Assembly (NCBI GenBank): GCA_030674185.1
Contig: JAPXFY010000023.1
Span: forward strand, 24,967,673-25,031,672
Source of the DNA: Monoplex corrugatus
Lineage: Eukaryota; Mollusca; Gastropoda; Littorinimorpha; Ranellidae
Length of the DNA: 64,000 nucleotides
Reading direction: 5' to 3'
The position numbers were made by a program, and so were the translations under genes. This document shows, in pieces, positions 25,901 to 39,100 of the stretch. Each line of letters opens with the position of its first letter. Position 1 is the first letter of the stretch. The notes under the pieces are model-generated. The model worked only from the letters and a program-made list of their open reading frames with translations. It searched no databases and was not told the origin of the DNA.

Positions 25901-28900
25901 TCTGTATGGTCTCTGCAGTGTCTCAGTGGAGTCAAGGGAAATGGGAGATACTGAAGAACTGTGATGTGTCCTATTACATACCTTTTTGTTTGTCATCTAC
26001 AATCTTCTTCTTCAAACAGTGCTGTCTTTGGGGGAAAGAGAAATAAACAAAAGAGCAACATAGTAGCGGAGTGAGAACCAAACAGATAACATCGTGGGCG
26101 TAAGAGAACCACAAACATTAATCTGGAATTTCTGTCCACTTTGTTATTTCTGCTGTTGCAGTCATGTTTTTTTGTGATGGTGGAACTCATCATGGTTATT
26201 GTTAACGTGGAAAACACTGGTAATTTGTGCATTTGAATCTTCTGGGCGAAACGCAGCTCTGTTATTGACCAGTACTTATAAGCAATAGATACCTGTAACT
26301 GTTCATAACTGGATACTGGTTGCAATGTACAGGTTCTGTTTTCTGAGAGCAGTGAGATGAGGGTGTGGGCTGGACAGAAATGTTTAAAACCGCCATGTTT
26401 GTTGTGAGCCATGTTGTCATCGTTGTGGCGTTAGCACCTCGGATGGACGTAACTCTGGATGTGTTAGCGTGCAGCAGTGTGAATTACCATGCCCTGAATA
26501 TATCAGGGGTGTTAACAGCTTGCTATGTTCCGTTTGTGTGTGTTGATGTGTCTTCTTGCATGTGTGTTAAGTATCGGTAGACATGTTGCTGAGTATGTGC
26601 GTAGAGACATGTAGTGACTGTACCATCGTTTAACGTGTGCGTTACGTGTGTGTGTGTGTTTGTCCATGTCGACAGCTGGAGAGTGCCAGGCGGCGCCGTG
26701 CCCGCAGACATCAGGAAGATACCAATGTGTTTGAAAATAACCGCAGTTTATTAGAGGGATGGAGGAAGAGGTGACCTTTCCATCTTATTGAGATTGTCGT
26801 CTCCTAGTGAACTATAGTCATGGGGTTTGGCTCTTTTTATCTCTCCCCGGTTATTGCCCTTTATCGTGCAGAGGTCACAGGGTCGTCTTGTTGCCTGCTG
26901 TGTGTAACATGCTGGGTGCCTGCACTGAGAGGGATCAAGTTTTTGTGGATCTTGCATTTGTAGATGTTTTGTGTGTGTTCTCAGAGGGGGGATTCACCTT
27001 GGTGTTTCTCATCATCTTGGTGTTTCTACATCCGTTTCACATCATCTTGGTGTTATACAACCGTTTCTCATTGTCTTGGTGTTTCTACATCCGTTTCTCA
27101 TCATCTTGATGTTTCTACATCTGTTTCTCTTCATCTTGGTGTTTGTACATCCGTTTCTCTTCATCTTGGTGTTTCTACATCCGTTTCTCTTCATCTTGGT
27201 GTTTGTACATCCGTTTCTCTTCATCTTGGTGTTTCTACATCCGTTTCTCTTCATCTTGGTGTTTCTACATCTGTTTCTCTTCATCTTGGTGTTTCTACAT
27301 CTGTTTCTCTTCATCTTGATGTTTCTACATCCGTTTCTCTTCATCTTGATGTTTCTACATCTGTTTCTCTTCATCTTGGTGTTTCTACATCCGTTTCTCT
27401 TCATCTTGGTGTTTCTACATCCGTTTCTCTTCATCTTGGTGTTTCTACATCCGTTTCTCTTCATCTTGATGTTTCTACATCTGTTTCTCTTCATCTTGGT
27501 GTTTCTACATCTGTTTCTCTTCATCTTGGTGTTTCTACATCCGTTTCTCTTCATCTTGGTGTTTGTACATCTGTTTCTCTTCATCTTGGTGTTTCTACAT
27601 CTGTTTCTCTTCATCTTGGTGTTTGTACATCCGTTTCTCATTCTTGGTGTTTCTACATCCGTTTCTCATCATCTTGATGTTTCTACATCTGTTTCTCTTC
27701 ATCTTGGTGTTTCTACATCTGTTTCTCTTCATCTTGGTGTTTCTACATCCGTTTCTCTTCATCTTGGTGTTTCTACATCCGTTTCTCTTCATCTTGGTGT
27801 TTCTACATCTGTTTCTCTTCATCTTGGTGTTTGTACATCCGTTTCTCTTCATCTTGATGTTTCTACATCTGTTTCTCTTCATCTTGGTGTTTGTACATCC
27901 GTTTCTCTTCATCTTGGTGTTTCTACATCTGTTTCTCTTCATCTTGATGTTTCTACATCTGTTTCTCTTCATCTTGGTGTTTGTACATCCGTTTCTCTTC
28001 ATCTTGGTGTTTCTACATCCGTTTCTCTTCATCTTGATGTTTCTACATCTGTTTCTCTTCATCTTGGTGTTTGTACATCCGTTTCTCATTCTTGGTGTTT
28101 CTACATCCGTTTCTCATCATCTTGATGTTTCTGCTTCCGGTTCTCATTCTTGGTGTTTCTACATCTGTTTTGCATCATCTTGGTGTTTGTACATCCGTTT
28201 CACATCATTTTGGTGTTTCAGCATTTGTTTCTCACTCTCCTGGTGTTTCAATATGTATTTCTCATCATCAGGGTTTTCATGTTTTTGTCCTTTCACTTTA
28301 TGACTGAAGGTGTTGCATAGAATGGGGGGAGTGAAAGGATGGTACGTGTGTAATAGTTAGGGCTTTTGATTGTAGAGCTTGTCTTCTGGATGTGAATGAG
28401 AGTAGGCTTTGAACAAGGGGGTTTGTTTTCATATCATCATCTGTATGGGTTGTTATGGTGGGTGCTTTTTATTATGCTTTCTTATGATCCCTTTGTTTGT
28501 TGATCTTTTCCCTCATGCTTTCACCCCCTGTGTTCTGATTATTACTGTTAATCTTTTTTTGTTGTGTTTTCACCCTGTGTTCTGAATATCACTTTGTTCA
28601 TTTTTTTGTATTGTGTTTTCACTACCCATTTTTTGCTTATCACTTTGTTACTCTTTGTCCTCTGTTTTTACCCCCTGTGTTCTGATAGTCACATTGTTAA
28701 TCTTTTTCATCATGTTTTTATGTTGTGTTTTTATTATCACTTTGTTCATCTTTTTTGTTGTTTTCACTACTCATGTTTTTATTATCACTTTGTTCATCAT
28801 TTTTATTGTGTTTTTCACTACCCATGTTTTTATTATCACTTTGTTCATCTTTTTTGTTTGTGTTTTCACTACTCATGTTTGATTATCACTTTGTTAATCT

Positions 28901-31900
28901 TTTTCCTCATGTTTTCACCTCCAAGTTTTGATTATCACCATATTCAGATTAATCATTTTGCGAATGTTTTTCATCGCGTTGTCATCCCTGTGTTTGTCTC
29001 GCGAAGACAGGTCATCTTACAAATTCACTGATATGAGATAAATCGTCTTCTTTCTATTTATATTCTGAAAGACTAGCACAGTTCGTGTTTTATTCTGTGG
29101 CCATCAGTGGGGCTGATTGCTTTCAGATTCTGGCACAAAGATCACAATCAGTGTCTGCTGGAATGTCACAGGGTCTGGTGATGTCTGGTAGTGTCTCTCC
29201 CTGTCATATGATTTATTTTATTGTTACGTGTCTTTCTGTGCATCTAGTTGTTTCATTGATTCTTGGTTATATGGGCTGGTGGTTCTTTTGATGCACATAG
29301 CTGTAGGTTTAGAACTTAATGTCTCAAGTTTAATCCCAGGTAGCAGCATAAAAACTGGCCTGTCTGCTGCCCATCTTAATGCTCCTGTCGTTCCGGTGAC
29401 GTCAGCTTAGTGTTTCATAGATCATTTTTTCCCCTCTTCGCTTTTCAACATCTTTCCAGCAGACAGGGTTTTATGCAGACTTTAAAAAGATAATTACTCA
29501 TTTACTGGCAGAGATTTGTGTGGAGTGATGATCTGCTTGATAATTATTCATTTACTGGCAAAGATTTATGTGGAAGGAAGAACTGCTTGATAATTACTCA
29601 TTTACTGACAAAGATTTATGTGGAGGGAAGACCTGCTTGATAATTACTCATTTACTGACAAAGATTTATGTGGAGGGAAGACCTGCTTGATAATTACTCA
29701 TTTACTGACAAAGATTTATGTGGAGGGAAGAACTGCTTGATAATTATTCATTTACTGACAAAGATTTATGTGGAGGGAAGAACTGCTTGATAATTACTCA
29801 TTTACTGACAAAGATTTATGTGGAGGGAAGAACTGCTTGATAATTACTCATTTACTGACAAAGATTTATGTGGAGGGAAGAACTGCTTGATAATTACTCA
29901 TTTACTGACAAAGATTTATGTGGAGGGAAGAACTGCTTGATAATTACTCATTTACTGACAAAGATTTATGTGGAGGGAAGAACTGCTTGATAATTATTCA
30001 TTTACTGACAAAGATTTATGTGGAGGGAAGAACTGCTTGATAATTACTCATTTACTGACAAGATTTATGTGGAGGGAAGAACTGCTTGATAATTACTCAT
30101 TTACTGGCAAGGATTTATGTGGAGGGAAGAACTGCTTGATAATTACTCATTTACTGGCAGAGATTTATGTGGAGGGAAGAACTGCTTGATAATTACTCAT
30201 TTACTGGCAAAGATTTATGTGGAAGGAAGAACTGCTTGATAATTACTCATTTACTGACAAAGATTTATGTGGAGGGAAGAACTGCTTGATAATTACTCAT
30301 TTACTGGCAAGATTTATGTGGAGGGAAGAACTGCTTGATAATTACTCATTTACTGGCAAGATTTATGTGGAGGGAAGAACTGCTTGATAATTACTCATTT
30401 ACTGGCAGAGATTTATGTGGAGGGAAGAACTGCTTGATAATTACTCATTTACTGGCAGAGATTTATGTGGAGGGAAGAACTGCTTGATAATTACTCATTT
30501 ACTGGCAGAGATTTATGTGGAGGGAAGAACTGCTTGATAATTACTCATTTACTGGCAGAGATTTATGTGGAGGGAAGAACTGCTTGATAATTACTCATTT
30601 ACTGGCAGAGATTTATGTGGAGGGAAGATCTGCTTGATAATTACTCATTTACTGGCAGAGATTTATGTGGAGGGAAGAACTGCTTGATAATTACTCATTT
30701 ACTGGCAGAAGATTTATGTGGAGTGAAGATCTGCTTGATAATTACTCATTTACTGGCAGAGATTTAGTGGAGCGAAGACTGCTTGATAATTGACTCATTT
30801 ACTGGCAGAAATTTGTGTGGAGTAAAGATCTGCTTGATAATGACTCATTTACTGGCAGAAATTTGTGTGGAGCGAAGATCTGCTTGATAATGACTCATTT
30901 ACTGGCAGAAATTTGTGTGGAGCGAAGATCTGCTTGATAATGACTCATTTACTGGCAGAAATTTGTGTGGAGCAAATGTGACAATGAATGAGAGCAGGAA
31001 TCCTTTTGAATGAACTCCAGCATTGGATTGGTTAACCTCATTGTCAGTAAAAAGTTGTTGTATTCATGCCACAAGGGTCACTGTGTTTCTTCTGTAAAGA
31101 TCAGGGTTTTTCATTGCTCCCAGAGTTCATTGTGTTCTGTCTCTTTTCTTAGACATTTTGTATTCATTGCTACAGAGTTCATAGAGTTTCTTCTGTTAAA
31201 GATGTGTTGTATTCATTCTACAGAGTTCAGTGTGTTCTGTCTCTTTTCTTAGACATTTTGTGTTCATTGCTACAGAGTTCATTGTGTTCTGTTCTTCTTA
31301 GAATTTTGTATTCATTACTACAGAGTTCATTGTGTTTCTTCTGTTAAAGATATGTTGCATTCTTTGCTACAGAGTTCATTGTGTTCTGTCTCTTTTCTTA
31401 GACATTTTGTATTCATTGCTACAGAGTTCATAGAGTTTCTTCTGTTAAAGAAGGGTTTGTGTTCATTGCTACAGAGTTCATTGTGTTCTGTCTCTTCTCT
31501 TAGACATTTTGTGTTCATTGCTACAGAGTTCATTGTGTTCGTCTCTTCTCTTAAACATTTGTGTTCATTGCTACAGAGTTCATTGTGTTCTGTCTCTTCT
31601 CTTAGACATTTTGTGTTCATTGCTACAGAGTTCATTGTGTTCTGTCTCTTCTCTTAAACATTCTGTGTTCATTACTACAGAGTTCATTGTGTTCTGTCTC
31701 TTCTCTTAGACATTTTGTGTTCATTGCTACAGAGTTCATTGTGTTCTGTCTCTTCTCTTAGACATTTTCTGATTTTGTATTCATTACTACAGAGTTCATT
31801 GTGTTCTGTCTCTTCTCTAAACATTCTGTGTTCATTACTACAGAGTTCATTGTGTTCTGTCTCTTCTCTTAGACATTTTGTATTCATTGCTACAGAATTC

Positions 31901-33135
31901 ATAGTGTTCTCTCTTCTCTTAGACATTTTTATTCATTGCTACAAGGTTCATTGTGTTCTGTCTCTTCTGTTAGATGTGTTACTTTCATTGCTACAGAGTT
32001 CTGTTACAGTGTGTTTGTGGTGTATAATGAACAATAATCCTGTGGATCATTCGCTGTGCATCTGCGTAACCCTATTATCACATCGTGTTAATGACATCAC
32101 TGTAATGATGATGACTGCTACATTAGATCATTCAGTGTGTAAGTCACTAAGTGTATGTCGTTAGCAAGTCATCATCACATAAAGTTTGTGGGGGCCAGTA
32201 TATGGTGAAGGCATGTCTTGTGGGTGCAGAGTAGTGATAGCCATGATAATGTTGTACATGTATACATATGTGATGCAGCACAGGGAAAAACTGTCTGAAG
32301 ACACAGCCACCACTCATGGTTATGGCCAATAGTAGCTGGATTGGGTCAGAATTATGGCAACTGAAAACTTTAAATATTCCAAGCCTTTAAACCCATGACT
32401 CCTGCCACCTGTCTATAGCATCCTTGCTTGCAAAACAAAAACATAACCCTTTGACGTCCTCACCCTATCCACCAGTTTCCTGCAGGAAGCTGGTGGACAG
32501 GGTAAGGGAGTCGAAGGGTTAAGTTTTGCAGTTGGTGGATAGGGTGCAGGAGTTGAAGGGTTAACATGTAATCTTCAATTTCCCAAAGTTTTCTGATGAA
32601 AATTTGGTTCTGATTTTCAGAATGTTATGAGCTCATTATTTCCTTTCTGAAAAATGTGCAGAGTTTGATTAAACTTGTTGTTTTTTTTAAAATCCTGTTT
32701 TAGATCAATTATTTCTGTTTTATGCCTGTTGATTTGTAAACTTTGAAATTTTACAATTTCAAACTCTCAAATGACAATTCTGCACTTTAGCCTTGTTTTC
32801 CTATGCTGCCTCACATAAGAGCTTGGTGTTGAGCGGATGGTAATGTTTTATGTATGCACATGACCTTGGTGTCAAGGGGATGATAATATTGTATACATAT
32901 ATGCACATGACCTTGGTGTCAAGGGGTTGATAATATTGTATACATATATGCACATGACCTTGGTGTCAAGGGGATGATAATATTGTATACATATATGCAC
33001 ATGACCTTGGTGTCAAGGGGTTGATAATAGTATGTATGTATTTATATGATCTTGGCATCAAGGGTCTTCCTGCTTCCTTGTTTCTGCAGTATGCTAACGT
33101 AACAAGGGTTTTGTGGGCTCAGTTGCTTCGTGTGT

Positions 33136-33195
<60 letters not shown>

Positions 33196-36100
33196 CGCGC
33201 GTGCATTTTTGTTTGTGTGTGTGTGTGCATGCGCATACGTTTTTCATAGCCTCACTCAAGCGTTTTTGTCATTTAATATCATAGTTGGCTAGGTGTAAAT
33301 TCTAACCCTACTACAGAGGTCCTTGAGAATGCAAGATGTTAGCCTTATATGGCATGTTCTGACTTTTGAGTGCTCATGGTAGTGTGCCCCTGTGGGAATG
33401 CCAGGGGCTGTTTCAGTACAAATAGTATCTCCACCTTCTGGAAATCCCATGCTAGAGATTTCATCTTTTCTGTCACTCTGTTTCTGCATTGTTCCTTTGC
33501 TTTCTGTCATTTCTTCCTATCATTTTCTGCCTTGCTGGTCCTTTCACCTGTATGTGTTTGATAAAGTCTTAATACTTTCTCCTAGGAGTGATAATTGGGT
33601 ACATGAATTAGGTACATTTTTGGCTTTAAGGATTGTGATATGTGGAAGTGATTCTAGGTAATTTAGGCCCGTTTTCATATATATGTTTTAGTGTCTTAAG
33701 TTATGTTTAAATTTGTTTTGAGATATGTTTTTTAAAATCCCCTGGTGATAGATTGGATGGAATGGCATCGCCAGGGACATATCCTTAGATTATGCGCACA
33801 AATGCATTGACATGTGTTCTTAATTTTCTTTTCCTTTTTTTCCTGTTGAAGTCAGTGTACCTTTTGAAACAGCTATAGCCCTGATATGACTCTACGCAGT
33901 CAGCTAGGCTTTAAACAAAAATAACAGTAACACTATGGTAGTGTTCGTTCCTAAGAATGTTCATCAGAGCAAAACAGTATGTTCTTGCAATACAGTATTC
34001 AGCAGGACGGTCAGGAGAGCAGTATTGCAGATATTTTTATTAATCAGTTTTTATTTTTCGTAGATGACATAACCTGAGATTTTTTCATGATGAATTTCGG
34101 GTGTAGGGAGGTTTACATTTTTAAGAGATTGGGCATGTTTTTGGTGAACTCAGCTTTGTTTGAGTATCGTTTTGTTTTAATGCTATGTAATCAGTGTGTT
34201 GTCAGTTAGTTTTGCTTGTGGTTTGGATATATGTCTCCATATGTCTGGGTTTTTTGGTAGTTGTTGTATTTGGGGGGGGAGGTGGGGGTGGGATGAGGGG
34301 CTGTCCTCAGGCTTCTGCCACAGTTTCAGTTATAGTGTCTCAAGATGACGTCTCCGCGCTCAGATTGAATTCCATAAGCACTAACATTACAGGTGCTGTG
34401 TGATGGAGAAGTTTGAGGACAAACAGATAAATACATGTTGTAGGCACAGTTGTCGTTATCAAGCAGACAACATTACAAAAAAATGGAGCAAAAAAAAAAA
34501 AAAAAAGATGGGGGAGGGGGCGGAATGTGGGGGTTGAGCAGTTATGTGGCAGACTCCCTGAGCCTGCGCAGAACCTTTTGCACTTGCAAGGTGTCGTAAC
34601 TGGGAGTAGAGCGGAGAGAAGGAACTTGTGAAACACTAAGCAGACATTACGGGAATGATGGAAACATTAAGATGGACAGTGAACAGGCCAGTTTTTAATG
34701 TTGCAGGCTGGGATTGCACTCAGTATATCAGATTTTAAGAATAGGGCTCTGTGAAAAGAAGCAACCAACCTGCTTTGAAAGAAAAAAGTTGTAAAGTTCA
34801 CTGAACTGATACGTCACTCTTTACTTTTTTTTTTTTTACTCAGAAACACTCTGGGTATATGATGGAGTGCACTGAAGTATGTATGAAGGCATTGAAGATT
34901 TGAAACATAACCTTTTATCAGGTTGTACTCATTTATTCACTAACCATACCTTTCTTTAATCTCTCACATATTTTGCATGTGCATGCTGCTTAAAGTGCAA
35001 ATGTCACCAGCTGATGGGTTATGATTTTGATGCAATTTATGTAAATTAACTTTTTTTTTTCAAACATTGTGCATTCATGTTTCGATTCTGATAACGATAT
35101 AATTCTCAAAATGTTGTGTTTGCAGTACGTTTTAAGTAGACATAGTCCTGCTTTGTCCCCCTGACTCCCACACTATATACACCAACTGCAAAAACTTCAC
35201 CATTTGACCCCCTCACCCTATGCACTACCTTCCTGCAGGAAGCTGGTGGATAGGGTGAGGGAGTCAAAGGGTTATTTGTTTGCTTTACTAATATGGCCGT
35301 CAGTGCAGGATGCTGGTGACAAAGAGTGCGAGAGTCAAGGGTTATTCAGACTACGTTTTCAGCATTGATGTGTCACGTGTAAAATGAATGAAGTCTTCCA
35401 TGATCACCCCTGTAGGTTGGGGTGTGGTGTAGTGGTTATGGCATCTGCTTAGAACAACTTTTTCCATTCCCAGTTCTGACCAAGATTTGTCTCCCAACCG
35501 CTGTCCTATTAGACCTGCCATTGGAATTTACTGCCAGTCTTTTTGAAACCAGACAGAAACCAGAGCTCTTTGGTGCAGCATGATATTATTCCAGATAATG
35601 GATTGCAATTTTTTTGTTTTCATAGAAATAAGAAACTGGTACATTTTTCAGGACTTTGCATATCAGTGATGCATATTGTTTTCTCCCAAATGCACATTTG
35701 TGGATGGCATGTGTGTCCAGTCCGTCCATGTAGACATGCTGGAAGAAGATAATTTTGTGCTACAGAAAAGTGAATTTTTGATAGTTGCTTCCCATGGAAG
35801 CTGTTATCCATCTCCCTCCCCTTACCTTCCCCACCCCATCTGAAGCACAGTTGCAACTGAATGGCAACTGATCAGGTTTGCATACAGTTTTGTTTTGTCC
35901 AAGCTTGTGTATGTCTTTTTAAACTTTCTGTTTTTATCTTGGCTGCCTATATGAAAAACCAAAAATTCAGAAACTAGGAAATCTTCAACGACATTCAAAA
36001 TCTGAAGCAGCGCCAGTGGTCACGACTAGAACAGCTACAGATCAAAAGAAACAGAACTCTGAAAATGGCCATGGTAGGCCTTGGGTGTATAATGTTTAAC

Positions 36101-39100
36101 TTGGGTTTAGATTCTATTTGATTTGAATGATCTTGTAGCACGATTTTTGGAAGAAGAAGCAGCATGGTAGGTCTGCTTGATGCAGTTGAGTGTCCAGATC
36201 TGAAAAGACCAGTTTTTGCCTCAGTGATTGTACTGACTGTATTGCCATCTGCTGTATGGGGAAAACAAAGAGTAAAAAAAAATCGCAGTAAATATCAGTA
36301 GTAACAGATTCACTATTATTACTCTGTTGAAAGTTGGTAACAGAATCATTAATAGTATTACTCAATTTGAAGATAGTAACAGAATCAGTAATGTTATTGC
36401 TCAGATAATAACAGAATTATTAATGTTATTACTCAGTTTGAAGATAGTAACAAAATGGTATGATTATTCTCTTGTTTGTTATTGTTGTTGTTGTTGTTAC
36501 AGTGGTTACCGATCTGCTTCAGTTGTAGAAACCAAGATTAAAAGAATATTTATATTTGACTGTTACATATGCTTTATTTGATCATTTATGCCTTTTGTGG
36601 TAATTAGTGAATTTGTGCAGTGATTGTAGATTGCTGATCAGATTAAAGGGATATTTTTATTTGATTATTACTTACGTTTTATTCAATCATTTATGTGTTT
36701 TGTGTTATTTCATTGCATCTGAGCAGTGATTGTGCATTGAATTTCTTTAGAGAGTCAGAATACAAAAAGGACCCTCAGAAGTTGCTGAAAGATCCCCTCA
36801 AGTATGGACAGAGGGTCCCTGGGACCTGTGAATTTTGATTCCACAGAGAACACTGCCATGCGCTTGGTGCATACATGCGAAAGACTCCATAGGAAGAAAG
36901 GACTACCCTGACGGATTTACTCTGTCTAGTAAGAAAAAATGCAAGCAACAACGGAAGGAAAAATCAGAAAATTGATTTTGCTTTACCAAGGTGACATAAT
37001 ACTAGCAGCCAGTATTTCATGCAGGAAATATCATATCAGTATCGAGGAAAAATGAAAATTAGCTTGCTTGGGTGTTTTTTTTCTCCCCCCAGTCGTTCAA
37101 TGAAAACGGTAGTCAGAACTATAAACTATGGTTGTGGTTGTATTGTGTTGCCTGAGTCTGTTTCTGCATGACGTATTTACAGATCTCAAGAACACCAGTC
37201 TGATTGGTGAAATGTTTAGTGCAGTCAATGACTGACTGCAAGGTTGTGAGCTCGAACCTCATCAGTTGAAAAAAAAGAAATATTGGGGGTTGTCTTGCCC
37301 CTGCCAGCTCCTGTCCAGAATGAAGCATGCCATGGGCTCATTGTGGAAGACTGGGACCATACAGTTGAGTCTCATCCACTTGACAGATTTGTCATTGAGG
37401 GTGTTGCTCAAAGTTCCTGTCCAACACTGCAGGTGTCTTTGTCTCTCAGACCTGGTTGATGCCAGGATATAGAACAGAAGTGAGTGTAGTGTACAGACCT
37501 GTCAGGCATTTTCAATCAGAAATGGAAATCTTTAGCATCATCATTGTCAACCCAATGCTCATCATCATAGCATTCTTTTTTTTTTTTATTATGAGTATTA
37601 TTATCAAGACTAGAAAGGCAAAAGGCTAATTGGCCTTCAAGGGGAAGGACCTGGGAAATCAACTTCTCTCACAATGTTATTTACCAGGGCATATGAGCAA
37701 TTGCCCTGCTCTTCATGATTTTCAACTGCCTTGGGATCTTTAGCGTGCGCAGGCCAGAAGGCACACAGGTCCAACTCCTTTTTTGTCCCCTTCCAAAGGA
37801 CTAGATGTTTGGTTCAATTTTCCGATCATACTGAGGAGAAAAGTTGAGGCTTTGATGGGGGATCGAATCTTGGAACTTTGAGATTAATTATTGGCAGATA
37901 AACATCAGAACCATTCTGCTACTCTTCTTCCTATTTATTACTGTTCTCAAAAGAGAATCTTGGGAGAACAGTACTGTTTGACAGGTCTTTTGGCACTGTT
38001 GGGTTAGATCATTACATGTGAGCTTATCAGAGCATGTTCATTTTGTGTGCCTGTAGAACCGTTTTTAGTGAGCGACAGAAAATGGCTGTGTTTCATAGAT
38101 CAGTTAAAACAGGCAGGATTTTCAGAGCATGCTCATGTTGTTGGCCTATAGGCTTACTCTGCATGTAGTGGTGCTTGACGTGTTGTGTTTCTGTTTTTTC
38201 TTTTCTTCCCCCTCCCTTGTGGTTCTGTTGTTGACGGCGCGTGGTGGGGGCTGCCTGCAGTTCAAACACCAGCCGCTGTCGGTGCAGAGTGGGGACCTGC
38301 TGAACCATGACCAGGAGGTGGTGCACAACAATGACACCGCCCGGCAGCCACATGAGGAGGAGGAGGAAGAGGTGACTACAGTTTTGTTTTGTTTTCTGTG
38401 TGTCTGTGTTCATTTCCTTCCTTAGCTCTTTATAGAGCTGTTTATAGTGGTAAGTTTTTGACCTTTATGGTATAAACATCTTTATAGTATAGAGCTCTTT
38501 GTGATAATTTCTTCACCTCTTTAGAATAATTTCGTCACCTTTTTATAATAATTTCTTCTCCTTTATGGTATATTGATCTTTGTAACAAGATTTTCACCTT
38601 TGTAGTATAAAATTATTTATAATGAGCTGTAGTATAAAATTATTTATAATGAGCTGTTCACCTTTATCATATAAACATCTTTGTAATGATAAGCTCTTCA
38701 CCTTTAGAATAAAGTGCACTTTATGATAATAAACTGTCTTTGCCTTTAGAGTATAGAGCTGCTTGTAATATAATAAACTCGTCACATTTAATAAATATAG
38801 AGCTGTTTATTACAATAAGTTCTTCATCTTTACAGTATAGATCTGTTTATTGCGATAAGCTCTTCAATATTAGCATATAGATCTGTTTATTGCAATAAGT
38901 TCTTCAATTTTAGAGTATAGAACTGTTTTTTGCAATAAGCTCTTCAATTTTAGGGTATAGAACTGTTTTTTGCAATAAGCTCTTCAATTTTAGGGTATAG
39001 AGCTGTTTATTATAAAAAAACTCTTCAATATTAGCGTATAGAACTGTTTCTTATAATAAGCACTTCAGTTTCAGAGCATAGAACTGTTTGTTACAAAAAG

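Noticed and set aside
25655..26412. Two adjacent minus-strand frames (113 and 139 codons)
   Set aside because: No homology that I recognise, no repeat structure of exons, located in a large intron; could be chance in AT-balanced DNA.
26971..28125. 384-codon open frame on + and 164-199 codon frames on -
   Set aside because: Entirely within a 30-bp tandem array; openness follows from the unit length and lack of stops, and the frames have no domain, start context or splice support.
29490..30970. CRISPR-like regular array
   Set aside because: Units are contiguous 50-bp repeats without unique spacers; eukaryotic minisatellite within a SINE.
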